Source: an uncultured Eubacteriales bacterium (GTDB lineage Bacteria > Bacillota > Clostridia > Oscillospirales > Oscillospiraceae). From it: a stretch of DNA of 64,000 bases. Shown here piece by piece: positions 50,599 through 60,077 of the stretch. The notes beneath the pieces are model-generated. The model worked only from the letters and a program-made list of their open reading frames with translations. It did not search any database and was not told the origin of the DNA. Within the stretch, counting starts at the first letter, position 1. Every line of letters begins with the position of its first letter. The stretch spans positions 1-64,000 of the forward strand of contig URDJ01000010.1 in assembly GCA_900546615.1 (NCBI GenBank), in the 5' to 3' direction. The position numbers were made by a program, and so were the translations under genes.

Positions 50599-52272
50599 AT
50601 GGATATCAGAGCCATACTTCACAGGGGCAGGCCTTTGGACTGCTATCCGACCTCGGAGCACAGTATGTACATCCGGCTCCGGACAGCGAGGGGCGACGTC
50701 GACTCGGCGGCCATCGTATACGCCGAAAACAAGTTTGAATGGACGACGAAGCCGCGCCAGGAGCAGGAAATGGAGCTTTTGCGCTCGGACGCGCTCTACG
50801 ACTATTTCGGAGCCGAGCTGGAGCTTGGGGACACGAGGCTCGCCTATGTGTTCCGGCTGAGCTCCGGGGACGAGACGCTTTATCTCTGCGAGGAGGGCTT
50901 CACCCCGGATTACGACTGGGACTTCGGCTACTTCAACTACTTCCAGTATCCCTACGTCCACAAGAGCGACGTCATGCGCGTGCCGGACTGGGTGCGCGGT
51001 GCGGTGGTGTATCAGATCTTCCCGGACAGGTTCAGGATCGGCTCAGGTCTGGAGAAGACGGGCTATATTAACCTCGAGTGGGGCGAGAAGCCCACGCCGA
51101 AGAGTTTCGCCGGCGGCGACCTCCGCGGCATCGAGGAGGGCCTGCCCTATCTTGAGGAGCTGGGCGTCACCTGCATATACATGACGCCCGTGTTCAAGTC
51201 CGTCAGCAATCACAAGTACGACATTGAGGACTACTTCAAGGTCGACGAGCACTTCGGCGGGGACGAGGCCCTGCGCTCGCTCATAGGGGCGGCGCACGAG
51301 CGCGGAATGAAGGTCGTGCTCGACGGGGTGTTCAACCACTGCGCATATACGAACCCCATCTTTACGGACACCTCGGTCAGGGGTCGCGAGTCGCCATACT
51401 GGGACTGGTTTTTCATAGACGGCGAACGCTCGAGTTTCAAGGACTGCAACTACCGCACCTTCGCCGACGTGCCGTATATGCCCAAACTCAACACCGACAA
51501 CGACGGGGTCATCGACTACTTCTGCCGCGTCGGCCGCTACTGGATAGAGGAGTTCGGGGCGGACGGCTGGAGGCTCGACGTTTCGGACGAGATCTCGATG
51601 CGGTTCCTGCGCAGGTTCCGCGAGGCGGTCAAGGCCGCGAAGCCGGAGGCCGTCATAATAGGCGAGGTCTGGCACGGGGCCATGGAGTTCCTCGGCGGGG
51701 ATATGTATGACGGCGTCATGAACTACGGGCTCACCAAGGCCTGCCTCGACCTGCTGGCATTTGACAGGCTGGACGCTGCGGGCTTCGCCTCGAGGCTCTG
51801 CCTGCTGCTGTGGAGGAACATCGGCCCCGCCTGCGAGATGATGTTCAACCTCCTGGACAGCCACGACACTGACAGGTTCCTGAGCCAAGTCGGAGGCGAC
51901 AGGCGGCGCGAGGCGCTCGCACTTGCGGTGCTGTTCTTCTTCCCGGGTATGCCTATGGTCTTTTACGGGGACGAGATCGGCACGGAGGGCGGCTATGACC
52001 CGGACTGCCGCCGCTGCTTCAGCTGGGACGAGTCGAGCTGGGACATGGAGCTCTACGGGCTTGTGAAGCGGCTCGCGGAGCTCAGAAAAGGGGAGTGCCT
52101 TTCCAGGGGCGGCTGCCGCGTGAGCGAGAGCGGCGGCGTGGTCGCCATAGAGCGCTTCACAGATGAAGAGAGCGTGACTCTCTATTTGAATCCTTCGGAA
52201 ACGGCTCGCAGTCTGACTGACGGGACTGCGATAGAAGCCATGGGCATCGTCATAAAGGAAAAGGAGATGTAA
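50599..52272 (+). CDS. Cytosolic GH13 maltodextrin hydrolase (neopullulanase type)
   Basis: 557 residues, no signal peptide. An N-terminal beta domain (about 1-120) precedes the barrel with YQIFPDRF, DGVFNHCA (region I), GWRLDVSDE (II), GEVWHG (III) and LDSHDTDR (IV). Trims imported maltodextrins or cyclodextrins. ATG 50599 with GGAGGA upstream. Stop and the next ATG are 3 bases apart, so it is co-transcribed with the solute-binding protein. Confidence 0.9.
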   Translation: MDIRAILHRGRPLDCYPTSEHSMYIRLRTARGDVDSAAIVYAENKFEWTTKPRQEQEMELLRSDALYDYFGAELELGDTRLAYVFRLSSGDETLYLCEEGFTPDYDWDFGYFNYFQYPYVHKSDVMRVPDWVRGAVVYQIFPDRFRIGSGLEKTGYINLEWGEKPTPKSFAGGDLRGIEEGLPYLEELGVTCIYMTPVFKSVSNHKYDIEDYFKVDEHFGGDEALRSLIGAAHERGMKVVLDGVFNHCAYTNPIFTDTSVRGRESPYWDWFFIDGERSSFKDCNYRTFADVPYMPKLNTDNDGVIDYFCRVGRYWIEEFGADGWRLDVSDEISMRFLRRFREAVKAAKPEAVIIGEVWHGAMEFLGGDMYDGVMNYGLTKACLDLLAFDRLDAAGFASRLCLLLWRNIGPACEMMFNLLDSHDTDRFLSQVGGDRRREALALAVLFFFPGMPMVFYGDEIGTEGGYDPDCRRCFSWDESSWDMELYGLVKRLAELRKGECLSRGGCRVSESGGVVAIERFTDEESVTLYLNPSETARSLTDGTAIEAMGIVIKEKEM

Positions 52273-52275
52273 AGA

Positions 52276-53760
52276 ATGAAAAAGATGAAACGTATTGCCG
52301 CGCTCGTCATGGCGCTGGCGCTGGTGTTTGCCCTTGCGGCCTGCGGCTCCGGCAGGGAGGAGCAGGGCGGTTCTGCGAGCGACGGCATCATGGCCAAGTT
52401 CTCCGGCGAGCTGGAGCAGGGCGCAGTCGTCAAGGTGCTGGAGAACGACACCGCCGTCGAGCTGGGCTACGTCGAGGCGCTCATAAACGCCTTCAACGAG
52501 GCCTATGCCGACCAGGGCATCTCGGCTGAGCGCATGAACACCGACCAGTACTCCGACCTGGCCAACGACGGCCCCTACGGCTACGGCCCCGACGTCTGGT
52601 ACCAGGCCAACGACATCATTATGCAGTACGCCGAGAACCAGCACATCCTGCCCCTGCCCATCGACAGCCTCGGCTATGCCGACCAGATCCCTGAGAGCGC
52701 CTGGAACGCCTATGCGCTCAATGTGGACGGCACCACCTACTACTGCGGCGTGCCCATCAACGTCCAGACCGGTATGCTCTACTACATAGAGTCCATGCTG
52801 CCCGACAACTGGGAGACCGACTGGGACGTGAACGGCAACGGCACCCCGGACTTCTTTGAGACCTACACCGCGCTCTACGCCTTCAGCAAGGAGACGCAGG
52901 AGGGCGGCGGCAAGACCGAGTACGGCTACCTCGACGAGCTCGTCGACACCTACTTCATGACCGGCTATCTGTTCACCTTCGGCGGCTACATCTTCGGCGA
53001 CGACAACACGAACCCCGAGGACATCGGCCTCGCGGCCGGCAACGCCGCCCAGGGCGCCTGGATGATCAGGCAGTGGGCCGAGCTCATGAACAACACCGAG
53101 ATCGTGGCCAAGGACTTCGCCTCCTCCGCCTATTCCTACCTCGCCAAGGGCAAGATGCTCTGCACCGTCACCACCCCGGACGTGCGCAGCATGTTCATAA
53201 AGGAAATGGTCAATAACGGCTGGACCGAGGAAGAGGCCGAGGCCGACCTCAAGATGATCGCCGTGCCCAGGCTGCCCGCCTCCGGCGACCTCACCGCAGA
53301 CGCCTGGCAGGACACCATCACCAACATGGACGAGCTCACGCTTGAGACCAAGATGATGGGCGGCATGAACGGCTACGGCATATCCTCGTATACGAAGTGC
53401 CCGAATGCGGCCCTGGCCTTTGTGAAGTTTGCAGCTGACTACGAGCAGGTGATCCTCCGCAACCAGATGCTCGGCATCACCCCGGCCCGCGCCGACGCCG
53501 CCGCGACCATAGGCGAGACCGATTCGACCGTCGCCGCCGTCTTCGACAGGCTCGAGAACGGCAACGTCGATATAATGCCCGCCATCAACGCCGTCAGCCA
53601 GCTCTGGACTCCCTCCGAGAGCTTCTTCGTCGAGCTTGCCACCGACGCGCTCTCCGGCAACCGCGGCGAGCCCACGAAGTACGACACCATCGACAAGATC
53701 CAGGCCGGGCTCGAGAATGTGTGCAGCCAGATCTACGACGGCATCTTCACGCTCTCATAA
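52276..53760 (+). CDS. Maltodextrin ABC transporter solute-binding lipoprotein
   Basis: 494 residues, MalE type. Signal peptide with lipobox LAAC. GPDVWYQANDIIMQYAENQHILPL and GVPINVQTGMLYY are cluster 1 SBP segments. It includes the loop DVNGNGTPDFFE, a likely calcium-binding insertion. About 60-90 residues longer than classical MalE. It stands before the two permease genes. Confidence 0.9.
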   Translation: MKKMKRIAALVMALALVFALAACGSGREEQGGSASDGIMAKFSGELEQGAVVKVLENDTAVELGYVEALINAFNEAYADQGISAERMNTDQYSDLANDGPYGYGPDVWYQANDIIMQYAENQHILPLPIDSLGYADQIPESAWNAYALNVDGTTYYCGVPINVQTGMLYYIESMLPDNWETDWDVNGNGTPDFFETYTALYAFSKETQEGGGKTEYGYLDELVDTYFMTGYLFTFGGYIFGDDNTNPEDIGLAAGNAAQGAWMIRQWAELMNNTEIVAKDFASSAYSYLAKGKMLCTVTTPDVRSMFIKEMVNNGWTEEEAEADLKMIAVPRLPASGDLTADAWQDTITNMDELTLETKMMGGMNGYGISSYTKCPNAALAFVKFAADYEQVILRNQMLGITPARADAAATIGETDSTVAAVFDRLENGNVDIMPAINAVSQLWTPSESFFVELATDALSGNRGEPTKYDTIDKIQAGLENVCSQIYDGIFTLS

Positions 53761-53793
53761 GTCTTTCCTAAAAAGATAGAGGGGGAAACGATA

Positions 53794-55107
53794 ATGACTA
53801 AGACTGCCGGGCTGCGCTCGGCCTCGTGGCAGGCGAAGCTCTCCTTCGTCGTCATGGGCCTCGGCCAGCTTTGCTACGGTCAGATAGTAAAGGGACTCTT
53901 GTATCTCCTCAGCCTTGCGGGCCTCGTCGTCTATTTCGTGGCCCGGGGCGTAGAGGACATAATCGGCATCTTCACGCTCGGCACCCAGCAGGAGAACCTC
54001 TGGCTGGGCATCGAGGGCGACAACTCCATGCAGATGCTCATCATGGGCCTGTTTGCCGTGGTCGTGCTCATCTTCACGATAGCGCTCTACGTCTCCAACG
54101 TGAAGGACGTGCTCTACACCTCACGCGAGGCTGCCAAGGGCAGGAAGCCGCACAGCTTCAAGGAGTCCATCGCCTATGCGGCGGACGGGAAGTTCTATCT
54201 CTCCGCGCTCATACTGCCGCTCATCGGCGTGGCGATGTTCTCCATCCTGCCCATCGTCTTCATGATCCTCATCGCCTTCACGGACTTCGGCGGCGAGGTC
54301 GTGCACCCCGTGCTCGCCAGCTGGAGCCTCTCCGCCTGGCAGAAGATCCTGGGTGTCGGCAACGTGGGCAGCACCTTCGGCAAGATCCTCGGCTGGAACG
54401 TCATCTGGGCCGTGGTCTCGACCTCGATAAACTTCTTCGGCGGCCTGGCCATCGCGCTCATCCTCAACAAGAAGAACGTAAAAGGCTCGAAGATCTGGCG
54501 CGCCTTCCCGATACTCGCCTACGCGATACCGGGCTTCATCACCATGCTGGGCTTCAAGTTCATGTTCTCCCAGAGCGGCCCCATAAACCAGCTGCTCACG
54601 AGCAACGGCCACGAGGCCATCTTCTTCCTCTCGAACGTCGAGAGCGCGAAGTGGTGGGCACGCGGCATAGGCTTCTTCGTGAACGCCTGGATAGCCATCC
54701 CATCCATCATGCTCATGACCACGGGCATACTCTCGAACATCGACACGCAGCTCTACGAGGCGGCGTCCATCGACGGTGCGGGCAAGTTCACCCAGTTCCG
54801 CAAGATAACCCTGCCCTTCGTCGTGTTCTCGATAACCCCCGTGCTCATAGGCCAGTTCGTCGGAAACTTCAACAACTTCGGCATCTACTTCTTCCTGCGC
54901 TCGGGTCTGCAGAGCAACTACGCCGACTACTTCCTCGCCAGCGACACCGACCTGCTTATCAACTGGCTCTACAACCTCTCCGTCAACAACAACTACTACT
55001 CGATAGGCGCGGCGATAAGCCTTGTCATCTTCATCATCACCGGCACGCTGTCGCTCATCGTCTACGTCCGCTCTGCGGCTTATAAGAGGGAGGAGACGTT
55101 CCAGTGA
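53794..55107 (+). CDS. Maltodextrin ABC transporter permease, MalF-like
   Basis: 437 residues with about eight membrane segments, two more than a minimal permease, as in MalF. The EAA loop reads EAASIDGAGKFTQFRKITLP. GGGGGAAA precedes the ATG. The stop overlaps the malG-like start by 4 bases. Confidence 0.92.
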   Translation: MTKTAGLRSASWQAKLSFVVMGLGQLCYGQIVKGLLYLLSLAGLVVYFVARGVEDIIGIFTLGTQQENLWLGIEGDNSMQMLIMGLFAVVVLIFTIALYVSNVKDVLYTSREAAKGRKPHSFKESIAYAADGKFYLSALILPLIGVAMFSILPIVFMILIAFTDFGGEVVHPVLASWSLSAWQKILGVGNVGSTFGKILGWNVIWAVVSTSINFFGGLAIALILNKKNVKGSKIWRAFPILAYAIPGFITMLGFKFMFSQSGPINQLLTSNGHEAIFFLSNVESAKWWARGIGFFVNAWIAIPSIMLMTTGILSNIDTQLYEAASIDGAGKFTQFRKITLPFVVFSITPVLIGQFVGNFNNFGIYFFLRSGLQSNYADYFLASDTDLLINWLYNLSVNNNYYSIGAAISLVIFIITGTLSLIVYVRSAAYKREETFQ

Positions 55108-55955
55108 AAAAAGAAGGCAGCATCAGGACGGCGAGGATCGCCGACAACATCATAACCTATATTTTCCTGATCATCATCTCGCTCATATTCCTCTTCCCCT
55201 GCGTCTGGCTCATCGCGGCCTCCTTCTCGAAGAGCGGCGACATACACTCCTTCTCGGGCTTCTTCCCGAAGGAGTTCTCCGCCCAGACCTTTGTCGACCT
55301 GTTCACCGACGACGTGAACGGCCTCTACCCCTACGGGCGCTGGTTCCTCAACACCCTGTACGTCGCGACCATGACCTGCATCATCGGCACGCTGCTCACC
55401 ATCCTGACGGGCTACGTCATGAGCCGCTTCCGCTTCCAGGGGCGCGACACCATCAGGAAGACCACCCTGCTGCTGGGTATGTTCCCGGGCTTCATGGGCA
55501 TGACCGCCGTCTACATCATCATGGGCCAGCTCAACCTGCTCAACAGCCTGGAGTCGCTCATCTTCTACTACTCCTGCACCGCGCCCCTCGGCTACCTCGT
55601 TCAGAAGGGCTACTTCGACTCCATCCCCTACACCATCCACGAGGCCGCCACCATCGACGGCGCCAGCCAGCTGCAGATATTCACAAAGATAACCCTGCCG
55701 CTCTCCAAGCCCATGCTGGTCTACACCGCGCTCACGCAGTTCGCCTGGCCGTGGAGCGACTGCCTGCTGCCCAAGCTGCTGCTCAAGGAGCGTGAGATGT
55801 GGACGGTCGCCGTCGGCCTCTACTCCATGCCGGATACCCAGTTCGCGCGCTTCGCCGCGGGCAGCGTGTTCATCGCCGTGCCCATCGTCATCCTCTATTT
55901 CTGCCTTGTGAAGAACATCGTCAGCGGCCTCACCGCCGGCGCAGTCAAGGGCTGA
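55104..55955 (+). CDS. Maltodextrin ABC transporter permease, MalG-like
   Basis: 283 residues, six membrane segments. The EAA loop is EAATIDGASQLQIFTKITLP. GTG start overlapping the malF-like stop. No MalK ATPase gene follows; a shared MsmX-type ATPase elsewhere in the genome probably drives the transporter. Confidence 0.92.
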   Translation: MKKEGSIRTARIADNIITYIFLIIISLIFLFPCVWLIAASFSKSGDIHSFSGFFPKEFSAQTFVDLFTDDVNGLYPYGRWFLNTLYVATMTCIIGTLLTILTGYVMSRFRFQGRDTIRKTTLLLGMFPGFMGMTAVYIIMGQLNLLNSLESLIFYYSCTAPLGYLVQKGYFDSIPYTIHEAATIDGASQLQIFTKITLPLSKPMLVYTALTQFAWPWSDCLLPKLLLKEREMWTVAVGLYSMPDTQFARFAAGSVFIAVPIVILYFCLVKNIVSGLTAGAVKG

Positions 55956-55956
55956 T

Positions 55957-57480
55957 ATGAAGACCCGGGCAAGGCTCGCGGGCCTGCTCCTGATACTCGC
56001 AATGCTGCTCTCCGCCTGCGGAGAGCAGCGCCGCGAGGCGGAGCCCAACATCATTGACGACAAATACCGCAACTGGTACGAGGTCTTCGTCTACTCCTAC
56101 TACGACAGCGACGGCGACAGGATAGGCGACCTCGCCGGCCTTGCGGAAAAGCTGGACTACATATCCGGCCTCGGCATGAACGGCATCTGGCTCATGCCCA
56201 TAATGCCCTCGCCGAGCTACCACAAGTACGACGTCACGGACTACTACGACATCGACCCGCAGTACGGCACGCTCGAGGACTTCTCCGCCATGCTCGAAAA
56301 GGCGCACTCGCTCGGCATAGACGTCATCATAGACCTCGTCGTGAACCACACCTCGAGCGAGCACCCCTGGTTTACGAGCGCGAAGTCGGACGTGAACTCC
56401 GAGTACCGCGACTGGTACAACTGGTCGGACACGCAGCAGGACGGCTACGCCAAAGCCGGAGACGCCTATTACGAGTGCCGCTTTGTCAATACCATGCCGG
56501 ATTTGAACCTCGATAACCCGGCGGTCAGGGCCGAGATAGAGAACATCCTGCGCTTCTGGCTGGAGGACATGGGCGTGGACGGTTTCCGGCTCGACGCCGT
56601 GACGAGCTATTACACGGGGAACACTGAGAAGAACAAGGAGTTCCTCTCCTGGCTCGGCGACACGGCGCGCAGCATAAAGCCGGACTGCTACATCGTGGGC
56701 GAGGCGTGGACGGACCTCTATGAGATCGCCGACTACTGCGAGGCGGGCATCGACAGCTTTTTCCTCTTTCCCGTTGCCCAGCGCGGCGGTTACATCGAGG
56801 AGATACTAGGCCCCGACGTGAAGGAGCCGGGCAGGAGCTATGGCAACGTCACGGCCCTGCTGGAGATGCGTCTGCCCGAGGGCACCATACCCGCGCCCTT
56901 CCTGGGCAACCACGACACGGCGAGGGCAGCAAGCATGCTCGGCCCGGACATCGAAAAGCAGAAGATGGCGGCGGGCCTGCTGGCCATGATGCGCGGCGGC
57001 ACCTTCGTCTACTACGGCGACGAGATAGGCATGACCGGCTCGGCCACCGACCCCGACAAGCGGCTCGGCATGTACTGGACGACGCTCTCGGAGATAACGC
57101 ACTGCCCGCCGGGGACGACGGTGGCGGAGTATGTGCAGCCCTCCGTCACTGAGCAGCTCGAGGACCCGGACTCGCTTCTGAGCTACTACGCCGCGGCCAT
57201 GCGGCTGAGGAATGAGAACCCGGAGATCGCACGGGGCGCCAGCGAGGTCATCGACAGCGGCGAGGGCGATATCTGCGTCATCCGGCGCAGCTGGAACGGC
57301 GAGAGCTGCGTCATCGTCATAAATCCTTCCGAAAACGCACACGAGCTGGACACGGAGCCGCTCGGCCTCTCCGGGCTGCTGCTCGCCGGCGAGCTCTGCG
57401 CATCAGGCAGCGGCGTCGGCTTCAAAGGCGGCGTCCTGCAGCTGCCCGCATATTCCATAGCCATCCTGAGACAAAGCTGA
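55957..57480 (+). CDS. Lipoprotein GH13 alpha-amylase/alpha-glucosidase
   Basis: 507 residues. Signal peptide with lipobox LLSAC places it on the outer face of the membrane. The barrel has DLVVNHTS (region I), GFRLDAVTSY (II), GEAWTD (III) and FLGNHDTAR (IV), and a calcium-type loop SDGDRIGDL near 43, as in oligo-1,6-glucosidase/amylase relatives. It is the last gene of the maltodextrin operon, supplying short glucans to the transporter. Confidence 0.9.
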   Translation: MKTRARLAGLLLILAMLLSACGEQRREAEPNIIDDKYRNWYEVFVYSYYDSDGDRIGDLAGLAEKLDYISGLGMNGIWLMPIMPSPSYHKYDVTDYYDIDPQYGTLEDFSAMLEKAHSLGIDVIIDLVVNHTSSEHPWFTSAKSDVNSEYRDWYNWSDTQQDGYAKAGDAYYECRFVNTMPDLNLDNPAVRAEIENILRFWLEDMGVDGFRLDAVTSYYTGNTEKNKEFLSWLGDTARSIKPDCYIVGEAWTDLYEIADYCEAGIDSFFLFPVAQRGGYIEEILGPDVKEPGRSYGNVTALLEMRLPEGTIPAPFLGNHDTARAASMLGPDIEKQKMAAGLLAMMRGGTFVYYGDEIGMTGSATDPDKRLGMYWTTLSEITHCPPGTTVAEYVQPSVTEQLEDPDSLLSYYAAAMRLRNENPEIARGASEVIDSGEGDICVIRRSWNGESCVIVINPSENAHELDTEPLGLSGLLLAGELCASGSGVGFKGGVLQLPAYSIAILRQS

Positions 57481-57573
57481 AGGGCCTGCTGCCGTTACAG
57501 CAATCGATATCGCCTGTCAGCTCCTGCTCGAAGCGTTACATGGATTCAAATTTTAGCAGGTACAGCGCACAAT

Positions 57574-57599
57574 AAGCTCCCCTGCGCAAGGGGAGCTTT
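57574..57599. repeat. Intergenic hairpin (AAGCTCCCCT type)
   Basis: AAGCTCCCCT pairs with AGGGGAGCTT, loop GCGCA, with GCCGAAGGCAACTGAGCGG following. It has the look of an interspersed palindromic element and may also terminate the maltodextrin operon. It belongs to the 484-base gene-free stretch 57481-57964. Confidence 0.6.
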
Positions 57600-57635
57600 C
57601 GCCGAAGGCAACTGAGCGGTCACCCGTTATTCCGC

Positions 57636-57768
57636 ACGCCCAAGGCGCGCGGCCGGGTCGTCGGGGACGCCGACCCCTACGAGTTTACGCAAAACGTACA
57701 CGGGTGCGGGAACGGTACGGCGTGGGAGAAAACCATCACGTCCGGGCGGGGGTGGAACCCCGCCCGGA
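57636..57768. repeat. Dispersed intergenic repeat, copy B
   Basis: Ungapped match to 1-65 over the first 65 bases, then a diverged part, then a perfect hairpin TCCGGGCGGGG/CCCCGCCCGGA (57741-57768) corresponding to 101-125 of the window. The two copies are about 57.6 kb apart in the same orientation. Confidence 0.78.
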
Positions 57769-57906
57769 TATCATATCCAAACGCCGCAGGCGTTTCACCT
57801 TAAACGTCGGATAGGACTACCGGGGTGAGTGGGAGAGGCGGGCGGGACGCATCCATTGCGATGGGTGCTTCCAGCCCATATATAAGCCGCTTTTCTTTGG
57901 GGCTCA

Positions 57907-57944
57907 CCCCGTTTCTTTTGGCAAGGGCAAAGAAATGGGGTGAA
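57907..57944. repeat. Intergenic hairpin (CACCCCGTTTCTTT type)
   Basis: CACCCCGTTTCTTT pairs with AAAGAAATGGGGTG (one G-U) around a 10-base loop. A third palindrome in the same gene-free stretch. It may end transcription of the minus-strand XRE gene beside it. Confidence 0.65.
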
Positions 57945-57964
57945 ATTATACCCCAGCGCCAGTC

Positions 57965-58174
57965 TCATCTTTCATCGCTCAACCCAAGCAGATAGTCCGT
58001 GCTCGTTCCATAGAGCTCCGCGAGCTTTATCAGCACCTGAGTCGGTATATCATTCTCTCCGGTCTCATACTTTGAGTACCCCGTCTGCGACATCTGCAAA
58101 TACTTCGCCACCTGCGTCTGAGTCATATCCGCATCCTCACGCAGGTCCCTAATCCCCGGATATATGCGTCTCAC
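57965..58174 (-). CDS. XRE-family helix-turn-helix regulator
   Basis: About 69-74 residues, one Cro/CI domain: IRDLREDADMTQTQVAKYLQMSQTGYSKYETGENDIP, then LIKLAELYGTSTDYLLGLSD. Start uncertain: GTG 58174 or TTG 58189 are possible, neither with a well-placed Shine-Dalgarno site; GGAGGTGAG lies just before an ATA codon. Stands alone between the repeat island and a terminator. Targets unknown. Confidence 0.82.
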   Translation of the reverse strand: MRRIYPGIRDLREDADMTQTQVAKYLQMSQTGYSKYETGENDIPTQVLIKLAELYGTSTDYLLGLSDER

Positions 58175-58187
58175 CTCCGCGTGGTGC

Positions 58188-58221
58188 AAAAACCGCCGGC
58201 CTGTGATGGGCCGGCGGTTTT
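58188..58221 (-). terminator. Terminator of the second dehydratase operon
   Basis: Minus strand: AAAACCGCCGGCC/GGCCGGCGGTTTT stem, short loop, TTTTTG tail. Confidence 0.9.
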
Positions 58222-58231
58222 GATCTTTCTC

Positions 58232-58438
58232 TTACACTATCCTTCTGTCGCGCTTCTGGCTGTCGTAGTGCTTGTTCAGGAAGGGACGGATGACGTAGTA
58301 GATGAGCTTGTTCTCGAGATTGAAAAAGTATATCCCGAAAGTCACGAGGAAGGTCAGAAAACCGAACAGGGTCAGCTTGCCGACTACCTTCAGCGCCCGC
58401 TTCTTCGCCGGGAGTTTTGCCTTCTTTGCTTTCTTCAT
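58232..58438 (-). CDS. Small basic single-pass membrane protein
   Basis: 68 residues. Lys-rich N-terminus (about eight Lys in the first 18), one membrane segment (about 22-40, LTLFGFLTFLVTFGIYFF), then a basic tail ending QKRDRRIV. It lies 20 bases after the dehydratase-like subunit gene and before the shared terminator, so it belongs to that operon. No family recognised. Confidence 0.7.
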   Translation of the reverse strand: MKKAKKAKLPAKKRALKVVGKLTLFGFLTFLVTFGIYFFNLENKLIYYVIRPFLNKHYDSQKRDRRIV

Positions 58439-58458
58439 TTCGCTTTACCTGCCTTTCC

Positions 58459-60060
58459 TTACCACGCCTCGGAGTCGTCGAAGTCCACCAGCGTCTCGTC
58501 CAGCGGCTCCTCGCCCACGACGACCGACATGTAGTTATTAACTATATTGCGCATGTCGCGCCGCGAGATCGTGCGGCAGTCCTCGAGGTCGTGCTCCACA
58601 AAGATGAAGTAGAAGCCCAGGTCCCTCGCCTGCTCCTCCATCATCGCGTGGACGCCGTTCATGCCCTTGCAGGCGACGTTGTCGTTCATGAGAACCATGT
58701 CGCAGTTGAAGTTCTTCGCCCAATCCCAGATGGCGTTGACGTTCTCCCAGCCGCCGACGGCGTGGTGGCGCATGACGCCTTTCTCCGAGAACAGTGCGAG
58801 GTCCTTTATCGCCTGCTCCGGGTCGTCCGTGCTTATCATGTTGTGGCCCATCGTCGAGTCCATGTTCAGCACGATGTTCACGCCCCAGCAGTTCTGTATC
58901 CAGGTCGGGAAGTCCGTGTAGTACACCGCCGAGGGGCCCCACAGGAAGGCCCTGTGCCTCGTCTTGCCGCCGAAGGGCTCGTACTTCTTCTTGTAGCAGC
59001 GTCGCATGATCTTGATGACCTTGCGGTCCGTCTTCGTGAAGTAGTCCTCCTGCCCGTTGACGCTCGCCCACGAGTACAGCCTGTACAGCGTCTCCGCTAT
59101 GCCGCAGAGCGCCGAGTACGGGGTCTTGAAAATGTCCCACTTCTCCAGCTCTATCGTGTTCTGCTCGTTCATATGCTTGGCGCGCGCGAACAGGGCGTCC
59201 CAGTCGTACTTCTCTCCGTATTCCTTCTCGATGAATGCAATCGCATCCTTGAGCACCTGCGTCGAGTACGGGTGCGCGCCCGGCTCGTTGTGTATCATCG
59301 CCATGGTGATGGGGAAGTCGGGCAGGCCTATCCTGCGGCGCTGGAACATGCTCGTCGCCTCGCTGGCGTTGCAGGGCATGTTCGTCGAGAGCAGGGCCTT
59401 GCCGATGAGCGGGAAGTCGTCCTCGAAGGTGACGCCCGTCTCCGCCGAGCAGCGGGAGCACACGTCCGCCGGCAGGCCGAAACTCTCCGCCACGTCGATG
59501 TAGTGCGGCTGCAGATGCTGGTCGATGTCGCAGATGATGAACTCGGGCAGGGTCTGCAGCGGGATGGGGATCAGGTTCGGGAAGCCCGCCATAAAGAGGG
59601 GCGGCATAACCTCGTCCATGGGGACGATCTTGTCGGTCAGCGGGCCGCCGCCCAGCCTGCGGTCGTTCGCCAGCACCAGGGCTATCTTCTTCGTCAGGCT
59701 CTGCACTATGGCGTGCATATTGAGATGCGCTATCTTCAGCTCAGGGCCGCGGAAGCCCTCGAACAGCCTGTCTATAAAGCAGAAAGTGCCGAGATAGCTG
59801 CCCATCCACCTGTATTCCCACATGCCCTTGAGCACCGGCAGGGGCGCGCTCGCCACCATTATGCCCATGCTCTTGAGATTGTTCAGCCAGGCAAGATAGT
59901 CCACCATCGTGTCGTGTACGCCGCGCCACTCGCGGTATTTCGCTATGCCGGTCTTGTCGTAGAACCGGCTCCTCAGGCCGCCCGTGCCATGCTCCGCCTG
60001 CCATTTGGGGTCGAACTTCTGAAGCTTCTTGTCTATCGCCGCGGTTATCGGATTTTTCAT
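58459..60060 (-). CDS. 2-hydroxyacyl-CoA dehydratase-like subunit, pair 2 (long)
   Basis: 533 residues, well above the family norm. Cys-rich segments include DVCSRCSAETG near 200, NMPCNASEAT near 230 and NDNVACKGMNG in the C-terminal lobe, as expected of iron-sulfur subunits of the HgdAB/BcrBC superfamily. Start ATG 60060. It follows its partner by 17 bases. As with pair 1, no activator or CoA-transferase gene adjoins, and the long N-terminal part (1-120) is unlike classical HgdA. Confidence 0.72.
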   Translation of the reverse strand: MKNPITAAIDKKLQKFDPKWQAEHGTGGLRSRFYDKTGIAKYREWRGVHDTMVDYLAWLNNLKSMGIMVASAPLPVLKGMWEYRWMGSYLGTFCFIDRLFEGFRGPELKIAHLNMHAIVQSLTKKIALVLANDRRLGGGPLTDKIVPMDEVMPPLFMAGFPNLIPIPLQTLPEFIICDIDQHLQPHYIDVAESFGLPADVCSRCSAETGVTFEDDFPLIGKALLSTNMPCNASEATSMFQRRRIGLPDFPITMAMIHNEPGAHPYSTQVLKDAIAFIEKEYGEKYDWDALFARAKHMNEQNTIELEKWDIFKTPYSALCGIAETLYRLYSWASVNGQEDYFTKTDRKVIKIMRRCYKKKYEPFGGKTRHRAFLWGPSAVYYTDFPTWIQNCWGVNIVLNMDSTMGHNMISTDDPEQAIKDLALFSEKGVMRHHAVGGWENVNAIWDWAKNFNCDMVLMNDNVACKGMNGVHAMMEEQARDLGFYFIFVEHDLEDCRTISRRDMRNIVNNYMSVVVGEEPLDETLVDFDDSEAW

Positions 60061-60077
60061 CTTTTTCTCCCCCTTCC

